DNA of 64,000 nucleotides, from positions 1-64,000 of the forward strand of contig VTPC01090556.1 of NCBI GenBank assembly GCA_011009095.1, written 5' to 3'. The notes below the pieces were generated by a model that saw nothing but the letters and a program-made list of their open reading frames with translations, did not search any database and had not been told where the DNA came from. Numbering within the stretch: position 1 is the first letter of the stretch; each line of letters begins with the position of its first letter. The position numbers and the translations under genes are program-made. The stretch comes from Ignelater luminosus (Eukaryota > Arthropoda > Insecta > Coleoptera > Elateridae). Positions 26,901 to 38,120 of this stretch are shown here, in pieces.

Positions 26901-28560
26901 CGATTTTAGATATCTTTGTGTAGCGGTTTTTTAAATGAAACCCGGGCAGCTAGTGTAAGGAAAATAGCAAAATAACTGCTGATACCTTTCCATTAATCAT
27001 ACCGTCAACGCTACAAAATGCTTGTTGATTATGAAAGCTGAAAAGTCTACAAAAAAAAGAACGCTGATTACTTCATATAAAGTGTTTGAATACTGATATT
27101 CTGTTATAGTAATTTCAGCGTTACTAACTATATTTTATAAGAGCTATCAGATTTTTTAACTTAAAGTCGGAAATGGTTTAATTCCAATATATCGTTAGTA
27201 TAGCCAAGAATATACAGAGTGTTGCATTATGAAAGTTGATATTCTTTTATCACACGCAGTTATAAATTTCTAGTGACATCTAACAAATTTTTTCTCTACA
27301 TTTTTACTAAATGTTAAAAAATAAATGAGCTATGAGCTAGTCAACAAAATTTCACCTTCCCTATACAATTGAAAATAACATAATACGATCACCAAATACA
27401 ACACAATCTCACAATATAGAATTGTTTTGTTGTTTTTCACTTGTAAATGTTTCAATATATTATTTTAGTGTAAAAGACAGTTCTGAAAAACCTAGATATT
27501 TCCTTCTTCTCTGTTTTCACAAAAAAAAACTAATTTTACAGAAATACTAGAATTTGAGAAACGTGCTGGCAATTTCCGCTTTTTTAATCCTCTTGCCATA
27601 ATCCTACAGGCATATCTCGCATTATTACTTACTAAAAGGTCGTTAAAAGGTAACAACATGTAAAGTCTCGAAATATTAACATTCTGGTTGTTTTCTTTAT
27701 TTAATTTTTACGTGTAATTTAACTAGTACGTGTTACATCATGCGTAAGGCTTACGGACGCACCAAAAATTTTATCTGTTATGCGGATATTGCAAGACAAA
27801 AGTAATAATAATATTTTGTGTTATAAATGAGTGGAACGTAAAATTGATTTTTTTTTGCTTTAGTAGCATTATATTGAAATAGCAGTATCTGTGTACGCGA
27901 AACGGATGCAACACTACGTCGCGTTGTCACGAAATCAAATGCGGATTAATAAAATTACATCTCGTTAATTAATTATTACTGAACTTCTCTATATTTATTT
28001 ACGTTACGTTGCAAAATTAATATTAATATAAATAACATTAAAATAATTAACCTACGTAATTTGTACTTTGTATTATTCAAAATAGGTAAACGCAGGAAGT
28101 TCTTACTCGGCAAAACATTAATAATAATAACTTGAAAATTGTTTAACAAAATTTGTCAAAAGATCGAGAAGCCAAAAATACATTTTATTAAAAACAATTA
28201 AGCACGTTAAGGAAAAAAGGAACACGTCTGATAATAATTACGTTAGGAGAAAGTAAGTTAACAAACAAAAAAAACGGAAACTTTTTTGGGCAGAAACAGT
28301 TGCTAATTAGATAGCATGTACCTATATAAAAGTTTTTTCACACACCATCAGCATTTTTCCTGTTATGATTTTGCAACTTCCACAAAAGAAGTCTCAAATA
28401 AAAATTGCTGTGTTCTAATAATAAATTTTTGTTGGTAAAAATAAAATAAATCAGAACTTACAGATTAATAAATTGTTTTTATGTAAACAAAGCTTTAGAA
28501 AGAAATATTTATAATCCTTGAAAGCTAAGAAAAACTCAAATTGGCCTTTCATCTTCTGAT
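20947..28560. other. Long AT-rich non-coding stretch
   Basis: No supported gene. Open frames of 74-113 codons at 20924-21265, 22129-22353 and 24889-25224 (minus) are rich in Phe, Leu, Ile and Tyr, as expected from AT-rich noise. An acceptor-like TTTCTGGCTTTCAG at 26832-26845 precedes a 12-codon frame ending DLVA, too short to claim. A TATACAGAGTGTT repeat-end motif lies at 27211. Confidence 0.55.
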
Positions 28561-28772
28561 TAACTTTCCGGTTGTTAATTTTGTTTGTAGAACGAGTAGT
28601 TCGCTCTAGTGCGGTTAGCATTTCTGTGGAAAATTTACTCTTAAAACTTGTTTATCAAGCCAAAGTATTTCTTCCGCAAAAATAAATTTTCTACAAAAAC
28701 AAAGCCACGAAAAAAATTTAATTTTTTCCACTTTCTTTAATTCCACATAAAAGATACCAGCATTGAACTTAC

Positions 28773-28869
28773 CCGCGGCGCACTCTGCAAAGCAGAAAAT
28801 AAGGACCAAGGAAATCGCAGCCACCTTTCCAGTCATAGCTGAAGGCCGAAGTTTAAATAACTGACACAT
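28773..28869 (-). CDS. Probable first coding exon with signal peptide
   Basis: Read leftwards, a start at 28836 encodes MTGKVAAISLVLIFCF followed by AECAA, then a GG/GTAAGT splice donor after 28773. The peptide is a textbook secretory signal: Lys near the start, a hydrophobic core, and small residues at an A-x-A-like cleavage site. The exon ends in phase 1 directly after it, the arrangement common for signal-peptide exons. It is richer in G+C than its surroundings. An in-frame upstream ATG at 28869 adds 11 residues (MCQLFKLRPSA) and has AAAATG context. Alternatively CTTCGGCCTTCAG just before 28838 could be an acceptor, leaving 28836 as the true start. Downstream exons would lie below 28560 and were not identified. 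Product unknown, presumably secreted. Confidence 0.45.
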
Positions 28870-28899
28870 TTTATGCACTTCCTTTAACAATACAACTCC

Positions 28900-31753
28900 A
28901 ATTAGGGATATTGAAGCGAGGATTTGAAATTAATTAGCTAATGCTGATGCGTTAATCAAGTAATTGGATATTGGATTGTTACGTGAGGTACGTACGTACT
29001 TAAGGGGAGACCAGGAGCGTGTGGTTTTTAGGGGATGCGTTGACAAATTGTTATCAGTTCACCACCTTGACAGGAACTCTGCCAGTTTGTATATTCCTGT
29101 GCTTTTATAGCAAAGTGTCGCGCCGCCTCCCGCCAACGTTCATACCGCCCCCTACATATCATGTACCAATTTCTGATCATGGGAATGAATGAATTCTTAG
29201 TTACGTTTTTACGATTCACTTATAGTTTATTTATCGAGATAAAAGACATGACAAAATAAAATTGATTTCATCAATTGTGTGCATTTAACATTGTTTTTGA
29301 AAATTAGATTTTTATTTTCTCTGATAAATTTCAACGTTGCGTTGGGAAATACCAGAAATAAATACTACAAATTTATAATTAAGCGTGCCATTTACTTATT
29401 CAGTTAGAATCTAAAATTGGAAAAATTAGAAATATTAATCTGAGATTGAGTAGCAAACATAAAAAACAGAAAAGAAATGGTTTCATCTAAACTTTAATAA
29501 TAAATTAAAGCGTAGGTGTAGATGTAAAAAATATTTAGTATCTGATAAATACAAATATTAAGAATTTTCGAGAAGTAAATAAAGAAAATATATTTCCTGT
29601 TTAATCTACCTAACAAAGAGATCGGTTTTCACATTGAGAATTTTGATAGGAGACAAAATTGCAAAAGCCCACAATTATAGACATTAAAATTCGGCAACAT
29701 AACAAAACTGAATTAACAACAATAAAGTAAATTTAGGAAATTTAGTTTAATTGAGAAACACAGAAAATGTTATCAACGGGTTTGCTACCAAATGTTTTAA
29801 CACGTTCTCTAATCACCCTAAAGGATGTCCCAGTAGTATATTAGAACTTACGCTGTCTGTGTTTTCAATATTCGGTACATTTATGTATTTAGACCCTGCA
29901 TCCCAGAGACGCTGTCACTTAAAATGTTCCCTAATATTATTTAAACTTAGAATTATTCCATAAATAATAAATTAATCTAGTACGTACTACCAGTGAATTT
30001 GCATTGAAATGTTATATTTAAAATTTAAAGAGTCGTAAGTCATAAAAATAATTTAATCTTTAATGTCAGATTACAGTTTCGTGTAATATTCAAGATGATG
30101 AAGTAATAAAGATTTTAGTATTATATCAAATGTTCTTTGTACAGTTTAAAATTGGTGACTAAAACGAGGATAAGAAAAGATAGAAATGTATTTTTTAAAT
30201 GTATGAAAAGCTTTTATTAGATATTAATTGAACTTTTTCATTTAGTAAAATTATATTTAACTGAAAACGCACCTTTCTGTTAGGAATTTACAATATTTAC
30301 CCCAAGTGTGAAAGTAAAAACTCCAATCAATTTCTAAAATTATTTAAATTACTTTCAATAAAAATAATAAGAAAATCTAACTTGGTTTTCCAAATTCAAA
30401 AGTTTGAAACACTTTTCTATATTTTTTCTTATTGTACAATATAGCTTCTAATACAAAGAGAAACCATTTGCGGAATGAACTTATTGAAGTACATCTGTAA
30501 CATTTTCAACTACATACATACATATATTAAGATACGGCTGATGCTCAATTTTATTATTGAAAACTCTGAATTTTCTTTTAAAGATTATAGCTTAAAGGAA
30601 AAATGTTTGCGACCAAACAATTTTTTACCAAAAGACAAAATTTATTATTTAAGTACTTTTTAAATAACTTCCCGGAAAACGTAACTAGGTCATTCGATAA
30701 ATAGTATTTGATTTTTACATTCTTAAATAAATTGTGACACTACTTGATCATTTGATAAATTCTTTAGACGTTTGTGTTTCAACTTCTTCCTAATTTTATT
30801 AATCAAAATTAAAGATATTACTAGAGCATTACAGAAATATCATTTCACGCAACTCGGTTACTGCAAAATATTGGTTGCAACGCGAAACCATAAAGTAAAA
30901 CACTTTTGCAAGATAGCGTGGTCGAATTTGAAAGGTGTAAAAAGCAATACCAAGTAAATAAAACTGAAAATTTTGAAAAAAAAAATAAATTCACAACACC
31001 TGAGTAACGAGATTATGATTTGCACAGCAAAAATTGATGTTAAAAACATATCTCTACCCACAGTACGAATAAACATTGAAGTAAGATTATACGTAACACT
31101 TGTCCGTAGTTATTACCTAGGAAGTTTCAGAATAAAAAGATGCAAGAAAGTAATCAAACTGAAATAGGAAATGTGTAGGAAACCCATATTCTCATCTCAG
31201 AACTACATAAATATGCCGAACTTCGTTAGAAAGACGCCGTATTTATAATCCTATCAAAGGATAATACAAATTACAATCTAATAATAAAGCTGACAACCTA
31301 GTTATTGAACTAATATAGACTAAAGGATATATTATAAACAAATTTGATTTTCAATCAGTCTGCAGCATCCATTTAATGCAGTATACAGGTTATTTCAAAA
31401 GAGAATATAATCCTCATAAATAGATAAACATATTTTTTTGTAGCGTTCTAATCAAGTCGGTAGTGTTTAGCAATTATGGACATTTATAGTTTCTGCGTAG
31501 TTTCAGCTTTCATCCAGTGCACAAGATGTTTCACAATAAAAAAGCAGGTCTGATTTTTAATTACAGCGTCTTGTGTACTTTGGCATTCCCCACTGTTAGA
31601 CGTTAAGCCAGTGAGACGACTGCCTCAAGGCGGAGAGATAATCGAGCGCAAACGGTGATAGAAAGCTTCGGTGCAGGTGGCATTTCATCATTTCATCATT
31701 TAACACTTGACTGCGAAAGACTATGAACTCGAAAACAAGCAAAACAGAAATAG
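28900..31753. other. Non-coding stretch upstream of the signal-peptide exon
   Basis: No supported gene. GC-rich pieces at 28985-29160 (TTAAGGGGAGACCAGG and CGCGCCGCCTCCCGCC) and at 31580-31700 stand out. The latter ends with three tandem ATTTCATC units at 31682-31705 and could be regulatory or an untranslated exon. Open frames elsewhere look like AT-rich noise. Confidence 0.5.
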
Positions 31754-31761
31754 CTTATGAT

Positions 31762-32244
31762 CAGTGATGGGTATTATCTAGATACAAAGTTTCTAGATAT
31801 GGAAATTGCACCTTGTATCTGAATCTAGATATACTTATGAAAATGTATCTTGTATCTGTAACTAGATACATTTCAGCTGTATCTTTAATGACAGATTTAT
31901 TTTTACTTAGATAATTAGAATATCTTGCAGTTTTGTAAACAGTTTAGTTTTTAAACCTGCTTTTGCCACCTCTTTCCAGGTAAAGATAATTTATGGCAAC
32001 GAATTTTGTAAATCTTCATAAAGGGATCTTAACAAAAATTTGTTTTTAAATTTAGTTTGTTCTTTAGAAATTTCTAGTTTCTTTCAAGTAAGCTATATTC
32101 AGTGATGGGTATTATCTAGATACGATAATTACATCTTATATCTAAATCTAGATATAATTATGAAAATGTATCTTGTATCTGTTACTACATACAATAAACA
32201 TTTGTTTATCTAGATAAAATATTATTGTATCTTACCCATCACTG
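31762..32244. mobile_element. hAT-like non-autonomous element with perfect 8-bp target duplication
   Basis: Starts CAGTGATGGGTA and ends TACCCATCACTG, perfect 12-bp terminal inverted repeats. It is flanked on both sides by CTTATGAT (31754-31761 and 32245-32252), an exact 8-bp target duplication, the hallmark of hAT elements. It carries no ORF. Its interior is packed with TATCTAGATAC-like motifs near each end. A second internal left end, CAGTGATGGGTATTATC, begins at 32100, so the last 145 bp look like a complete smaller unit sharing the right end. Confidence 0.85.
32100..32244. repeat. Internal 145-bp hAT-like unit
   Basis: Repeats the first 20 or so bases of the enclosing element (CAGTGATGGGTATTATCTAG) and ends at the common right terminus. 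The repeated part also includes ATGAAAATGTATCTTGTATC. It has no separate target duplication on its left side (TATATT precedes it), which argues for an internal duplication or rearrangement rather than an independent insertion. Confidence 0.65.
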
Positions 32245-32320
32245 CTTATGATTTTTAGACATATTTTTATGTTATAGCATTTTATTAAGAATCATATGCA
32301 TGGAATTCTAAGGTGAGGGG

Positions 32321-32352
32321 TATAAGTACTGTGTACTTGGATAAAGTCAGTT
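32321..32352 (+). promoter_or_regulatory. Core promoter: TATA box plus TCAGTT initiator
   Basis: TATAAGTA at 32321-32328 lies 28 bp upstream of the A of TCAGTT (32347-32352), matching the arthropod initiator TCAGT. The spacing is canonical for TATA to +1. It leads a 72-nt untranslated leader and an ATG in good context. Inferred from sequence only. Confidence 0.55.
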
Positions 32353-32438
32353 GATCACAAGCTAACCATCTCGCGTTCTAAGCTTCTCCAATATCATCTA
32401 GCTTTGAAAGGCTAAGTAAAATGCCGACTACTTTGCAG
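32349..32438 (+). CDS. Probable first exon: 5' leader plus six codons
   Basis: From the predicted start at 32349 a 72-nt leader without upstream ATG reaches AAAATG at 32421, encoding MPTTLQ, and then a CAG/GTAATC splice donor after 32438 (phase 0). A TATA promoter with a leader and a very short first coding exon is common in insect genes, including cuticle-type genes, but nothing here identifies the product. The hAT-like element ends only 77 bp upstream of the TATA box. The gene, if real, runs rightwards. Candidate downstream exons at 33254 and 37993 are listed separately, and the joins are unproven. Confidence 0.45.
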
Positions 32439-32607
32439 GTAATCAATATATGCTGCGATCTGTTTAAATTTGGCGCGCTATGATTTATATAGTTTTAATT
32501 GACAATTGCATCTTTATTGTCATTTATTGTGCGTTCCAAGTTTTTGACATTTCATTATTTCCTTGATGCGACGGCCGTGTGTGCTTTTTTTTACTAGTTA
32601 TTTTCAG

Positions 32608-32725
32608 CACTACCACAGATGTTTCAAAAATTATCGATAATCTTAAATGTACTTATAATATTACGACTGAGAAATTAGTAGAACTCTTTAACTTGCAACT
32701 ATTGAGCACTCAATTACCAAATTAA
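32608..32725 (+). CDS. Candidate exon, weak
   Basis: A strong acceptor (poly-T, then TTACTAGTTATTTTCAG) precedes a 38-codon frame containing TTDVSKIIDNLKCTYNITTE and ending at 32723-32725. The open frame needs a phase-2 join, which does not match the phase-0 donor of the 32438 exon. It would need another upstream exon or is a chance frame. No homology recognised. Confidence 0.2.
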
Positions 32726-33253
32726 TTTGTTTGACCTATGGTCTACTCGCTCATTACAATCGGTTGTCCTAATGTTTTATTTTGTTATTTTTAAAACCTC
32801 TAATCAATGTTTCTATACGTCAAGCAAATGTGTTGTAAGAAATACTATCATCAACATATTCTTCGTTAGAGGATTGCAATGAATACGACTGCGTGACATC
32901 TTCATTATGTGTGCTTTTTCAACAGAAGTATTTTGTTGTGAAATGAAAAGCATTTCTCAACTACAGAGATTGTAATTGTATTATCTAATTTCAAATTATA
33001 CAACGAACATTGTACTTACGGTAATAAGAATTACAAACAGTCAATGGAAATGCTTAATTGTTGCATTTTTTAAATGTACAATAAATAACAATAAAGGTAG
33101 TGTTACCAATCAAAACTAATAAATCACAGCGCGCAAGATTCAAATAAATGACAGTATATATGAATCACCCTGTATTAACATAGCCATTAATAATTAAATG
33201 AAAATCTTTTCTTTCACTTTACTTCTAGAAATTTTATTTTCTTTGTCTTGTAG

Positions 33254-33331
33254 GATACCGAAATCGGATCTTGCGAAATTTTATTGAGACAGCAAATCTC
33301 ATGTGCTGTACATGGCACACGAGTACACTAA
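33254..33331 (+). CDS. Candidate exon following a strong acceptor
   Basis: TTTTCTTTGTCTTGTAG is a very good 3' splice site. In phase 0, matching the 32438 donor, the sequence reads DTEIGSCEILLRQQISC and then AVHGTRVH before a stop. A donor-like GTACAT occurs inside at about 33308. A second frame is also open for 34 codons from the same acceptor (YRNRILRNFIETANLM), so frame alone does not decide. Product unknown. Confidence 0.28.
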   Translation, partial: DTEIGSCEILLRQQISCAVHGTRVH

Positions 33332-36300
33332 TATCGCGTTTACATGTTAATATTTGCTGAGGGGACAAGAGTCTCATAATATAATTTAGATAAGCTGACA
33401 AACCGCTAGAAAAGGGTCAATGAGAATTTCGCTTAGTAGTTATCTGAATTGTAACTTGAGTTTTTCAGTGCTGTCAAAGGTATTGGTGGAGAGAATTTTT
33501 TAAACTCAAATTTAATCAAACCATGAATCTAAAAGACAACTGTAATGTGGCTACAATACTGTGACACATGCAACAACAGAGTCATTCTTTATCTTGCGGC
33601 TCTTTCCATTCTAAAACTTTACTCTTCCTGTGATTTTTGTCTGGTGAGACAAAATTCTTGCACAAATATCTCATCGTGGATTTGTACCTTAAAATGCGAA
33701 ATTCTCTTAATTTCTAGAAGAATTTATAGTATGTTGTGACTTTTAAAACAGTTTTCCGACTTTACGCGGTGATAATATCAACAGTCGCTTGAAGAAAACT
33801 CATCTTCAAATTTACTACTTACCATTAAATAAATTTCTAGACCCCCTACAAAAGTCAAGTTTCATATATGTATGAATAAGTTAGGCTTTTCGAGCTAATA
33901 AAGCATTTTTTACAAATAATGACTTTTATTTAAGTCCTCTACGTTGGAAAATTTAATATTTTTTGGTGTAAATTGCAAGGGCGCAGTCTGAGACCGATCC
34001 TGATTGGTGGTAGGTTAAGATTTTCTATAGCAAGATTCAAATGACATTTGATCGAAAAATAAACAATCAGAAGTTAATTCTAAAGTAAATTGTGGTATTA
34101 GTAGAATTGTTTAAATGTAAATTATTACACTAAAAAAAGTTACTACGAAACTGACATTCATTTGCTTACAGCTTCCAACAAGAAATAACAAATATAGCAT
34201 GATAACTGTTTTTAATCCGCTACATTTTAAAAACACCATCATGCTATTACCTTTCAGAAATATTAGTAAAATACTTTTTGAGCAAAAATGTAATAGAAGA
34301 AAAATTAACAAGAGGAACCAGAACATTAACTGAATATTTAGAACAACTGATTTATTGTTAAGTTCAAACAAGATGTTGATCACTTAATGCAATCACTGTT
34401 ATACTACAATGGTGGTCAAATATTTAACACCTTTGTTTTGTTTTTCTAATACATTACAAATAATGTCAGTCTTATCAGTCCTAACAGGCATATTTCAGCA
34501 TTATGAGATATATATAACCTCCTTTTTTGATGATTACTAAAATTAATAATCAGTGAGGTTTGAATTAATGACAAGAACATGCATTGATTAATAATAACAA
34601 TGTTACTAAAGTTTTATACATTCACAAGGTGCTTGCATACACGGCGGTTATAAACGGTTGGATAGAAATCCATGAACAGCCAGCCTGACAAGCCCAAATA
34701 AGTCAAAAACTTTATGTGATAGTATGGGTACCCCTCTGTATGGGTTTCTACATACAGCGCAAGAATTAAAGTTTTTTCCATATAAAACATGGACAGCCAT
34801 TCGCTGTAATCGATGAAGATGCCTATAGTGATGAATAATTATTTTGATCATATTTATAAAGTGCTCGGTGACGGCAAATCACTGCTAGGTAACACCTTGT
34901 GTACTATCATTCTCGTTTGTAAATGTAGCTTTATTTGCCCGAACAGTTTACAATACAATATAAAGAGCAATCCGCAACGAGAAAAATAGGCAATCCAGTC
35001 TGTTGAATTATCATAACGCAAAGTAACAGGTTAAGTTTGCTTTGTTTTTTGATAAACATGGTTATTACTTAAAAACAGAAGAGTTTTATGATTAAGAGCT
35101 ACTTTAGAATCACAAAAGAATTAATGAAGATAAACAAAGAACTTTCTAAAAAAAATGAATTTGAAGACAAGTACAACATTTCATCATTTTACGAATCGAG
35201 TTAGACCACAAGACGTTTATTTTGAGTATTTCTTCATAGGAATTATTTAGTTAAATGGAGCTAAATACTTGGATACCTTCAAAACATATTCACTAAAAAA
35301 TCAGTTAGCTTATCCAGAAGATTCATATAAACCCTTTTAAGGGAAAATTAGTTGAGATTTCTAAAGCTATAGTCAGAAGTTCAAAAATGCTTCCGAGAAA
35401 ATAAATTAATTATACTCGTATGTAAGGTATTAATAAAAAGCTACAACGTCATGAGAACCCTGCTAGGTATGTGTCATCAAGATATGTATTTCTCTTGCTG
35501 TCTTAAAGGACTCTATAAATTATATTAATCTGATTTATGATTTATTAAACGAAGACTGCAATTCCTAAGAAACTTATATCTCTAGAAATAGGTACCGAAA
35601 ACCATAATAATATGTTAATAAAACTTTTTATTTAGTTTGATCCCATAGCGTCGTTATTTATAAAAATTCCAAACATGTTCAAGTCATGAGTAACTTTCCT
35701 ATACAGAGTGTAACATTACAACATTTCTTTTATAACAATTGAATACCTTATTGTTTCGGTATTATTAAGTTGTTTGTCACAAAGTGTTCTCAAACTTCTC
35801 AGTTCTCTCTTGTTTTATAAATGGAAATCTTCGGCATTTCACTTTTACGAAAATAATTTCTAATTTTTGCTTTGTAAAAGCCATGATTCAAGTTTTAAAT
35901 GGCTATTATTATACGGTGATCACAAAAAGCAAATTTACTTTTATTGGTTTTACATGGAACGCTCCGTAGCTGTTGTTGTGATTAAAGAGAACGTACAATA
36001 AGATTTCCCTAGATTACTTCATATCTTACTATTACGAAATTCATTTGAGTTTTGATATGAGAATCTAATGAAACAATTTCAATTTTAGCTAAAATATAAA
36101 GTAAAAGAGAATTGAAATACACAAATACTAAAATATTCCTATACTTAACCATCCCGATTGTCTCTTAAAAGATTAAAATAAAATTTTTATGAATGGGTTT
36201 AATTTATGTTTTATAGAGAAACAAACCTTGTATAAGAATGTAGCTTGTTTGTCAATACATTGCATAGTAGCTAGAAAAAAATAACCAGGACTTTGTCGTT

Positions 36301-36485
36301 TGGTTGATAAATTACTAAAGACTGCATGGGAGCCATTGAGATTTTACACAAATAAGTGTCACTAAAATGTATTGTAAAAGATTTAATTTATTTTTCTTGG
36401 AAAGAACGTGTTACATGTTATTTCTGATGTGGATGTGAACTATTACACTATACAGTAATATTACTGGTTAACGATTTCACATAAA
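33332..36485. other. Non-coding stretch
   Basis: No supported gene. Small frames at 33545-33739, 34648-34851 and 35784-35969 lack recognisable motifs. TACAGGGTG-type repeat-end motifs occur at 33161-33175 (reversed) and 35700-35710. Confidence 0.5.
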
Positions 36486-36487
36486 TA

Positions 36488-37375
36488 CGAGGGTCGTTTG
36501 AAAAGTCCATGCAAAAATAAAAACTACTTAATTGTTTGGGGTAAACCTTTTTTATTTTTCAACATAGTCTCCTTTTAGGCTTATACACTTCGTCCAACGC
36601 TGCTCTAGTTTGTTGATCCCTTCTGAATAATAGGATTTGTCCAAGTCTGAGAAATAGCTATTCGTTTCTGCAATCACCTCCTCGTTTGAATAAAATCTTT
36701 TTCCCGCTAGACATTTCTTCAAATTGGGGAACAAATAGTAGTCCGAGGGAGCCAAGTCTGGAGAATAGGGGGGATGTGAAACGAGTTGGAACCCTATTTC
36801 CATTAATTTTGCGACCACAACTGCTGAGGCGTGAGCTGGTGCGTTGTCGTGATGGAAAAGGACTTTTTTGTGGGCCAATCGTGGGCGTTTTTTCTTGCAG
36901 CTCGAGATGCCTACAGCACTAGCAATCTCACGCACCTTCACTCTTCTGTCATCCATCACCATATCATGGATTTTATCAATGATTTCTGGAGTAGTAACCG
37001 CAACAGGGCGTCCAGAACGTTCAGCGTCACTTGTGCCCATATGGCCACTCCGAAAATTTTGAAACCACTTATAAACTGTTCTAATCGAAGGTGCAGAGTC
37101 ACCATAATGTTTATCAAGCTTCTCTTTAGTCTCCTGAGGCGTTTTGCCTTTCATAAAGTCATGTTTAATCAACACACGAAATTCTTTTTCGTCCATTTTT
37201 TGAAAATCACTCGACTTCCTCGATTCAAACGAATGCCAAACACAAAGAAATAGACCGATCTGGCTGAAACTTGGTGTGTGTTCTTCCAAGAGATGCTACT
37301 TAACTAAACATAACCTCGATATGCGCCAGTAGTGCCATCTCTCTGACTTTGCACGGACTTTTCAAACGACCCTCA
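36488..37375. mobile_element. 888-bp mariner with internal deletion
   Basis: About 28-bp terminal inverted repeats, GAGGGTCGTTTGAAAAGTCC at both ends with one to three mismatches beyond, are flanked by TA (36486-36487 and 37376-37377), the mariner target duplication. A full-length relative would be near 1.25-1.3 kb. The missing sequence corresponds to a block inside the transposase gene. The high similarity of the ends and the uninterrupted frame suggest a fairly recent insertion. Confidence 0.9.
36552..37196 (-). CDS. Mariner transposase with in-frame internal deletion
   Basis: A 214-residue open frame from MDEKEFRVLIKHDF (the family's usual start; an in-frame ATG at 37289 lies upstream, within the leader) to GDYVEK. 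It keeps the N-terminal helix-turn-helix half (KGKTPQETKEKLDKHYGDSA, then VREIASAVGIS). It then jumps to RLAHKKVLFHHDNAPAHAS with the second catalytic Asp and YSPDLAPSDYYLFPNLKK with the third, 34 residues apart (DD34D). The segment with the first catalytic Asp (GDETW region) and about 130 residues overall is absent, at the junction GISSCKKK. It therefore cannot catalyse transposition but could still bind element ends. It resembles mellifera/mauritiana-type mariners; the subfamily is not firm. Confidence 0.88.
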   Translation of the reverse strand: MDEKEFRVLIKHDFMKGKTPQETKEKLDKHYGDSAPSIRTVYKWFQNFRSGHMGTSDAERSGRPVAVTTPEIIDKIHDMVMDDRRVKVREIASAVGISSCKKKRPRLAHKKVLFHHDNAPAHASAVVVAKLMEIGFQLVSHPPYSPDLAPSDYYLFPNLKKCLAGKRFYSNEEVIAETNSYFSDLDKSYYSEGINKLEQRWTKCISLKGDYVEK

Positions 37376-37377
37376 TA

Positions 37378-37992
37378 CACATTAATAATATTTTATGTTA
37401 TATGACAAGTTATTGAAGAAAACAATAAATGTTTACATTCAACGAGAGTAGGTTTCAGTAAATCTAATGCTTTTAATATGCAAGCTAAACACGTAGCGTT
37501 GGATGTAACGTGATTTTTCTACGTTTTGGTAGGCATTTATTTGCAAAATATACGTTACGTTAATTTTGTATCTTAAAAAGGATCTCTTACGATTTTTGTG
37601 CACTACACCTGATAACTATGTTTTGTTTTTGTAAAGAGCTTCCGTATAAAGATACTACGGTGCGCTTCAAGTTTCGTAATTTTGCTAATTGCCTAAAATG
37701 GTAAGATATTTGCTTTTCAATACGTATATACTTAACTGTAAAAAAAATGTACAAAGTAGATTTCTTCTAGTAACAGCTATACAGAGATTTTCACTGCAAT
37801 AGCTTACGCTTACATTATCTTCTCAAGATATTGAAAAAATAAAAGATTTTCAGTTAGATTCAAACACCCTGTATCTATAAAAGTAAGCTTTATTGTAATT
37901 CTGAAGTTGGGCTTTTCGCAGTGTTCAATAGGCGCAGATAACATCGTTGTGTTTAACTATTTAAATTTTATATTCAAATAAACAATCATCAG
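37378..37992. other. Non-coding stretch
   Basis: No gene seen. CAAACACCCTGTATCTA at 37861-37877 is a reversed TACAGGGTGT repeat end. Confidence 0.5.
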
Positions 37993-38120
37993 TAACACCA
38001 CTCTCAACTGATTGCCCGTTGCTCGAAAATGAAAACTATTTCGTTAAGGCCGTCAGGCATCCTGTCTATCCTGATCTGACTGAGTACACGGAACACCGCG
38101 AAAAGGACCAGCTTTACTAG
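37993..38120 (+). CDS. Probable terminal coding exon of an unknown host gene
   Basis: An AG acceptor at 37991-37992, after a T-rich tract, precedes 42 codons ending at TAG (38118-38120). The frame reads TPLSTDCPLLENENYFVKAV and RHPVYPDLTEYTEHREKD. G+C over the codons is about 48%, with third positions near 58%, far above the surrounding sequence. There are no low-complexity runs, so it looks like real coding sequence. The entry phase would be 1. The exon lies on the same strand as the 32.3-kb promoter 5.6 kb upstream and could be its last exon, but the intermediate exons are not established. I do not recognise the protein. Confidence 0.45.

Noticed and set aside
36686..37253. Plus-strand frames inside the deleted mariner
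   Set aside because: They are antisense to the recognisable transposase frame, which explains their length.
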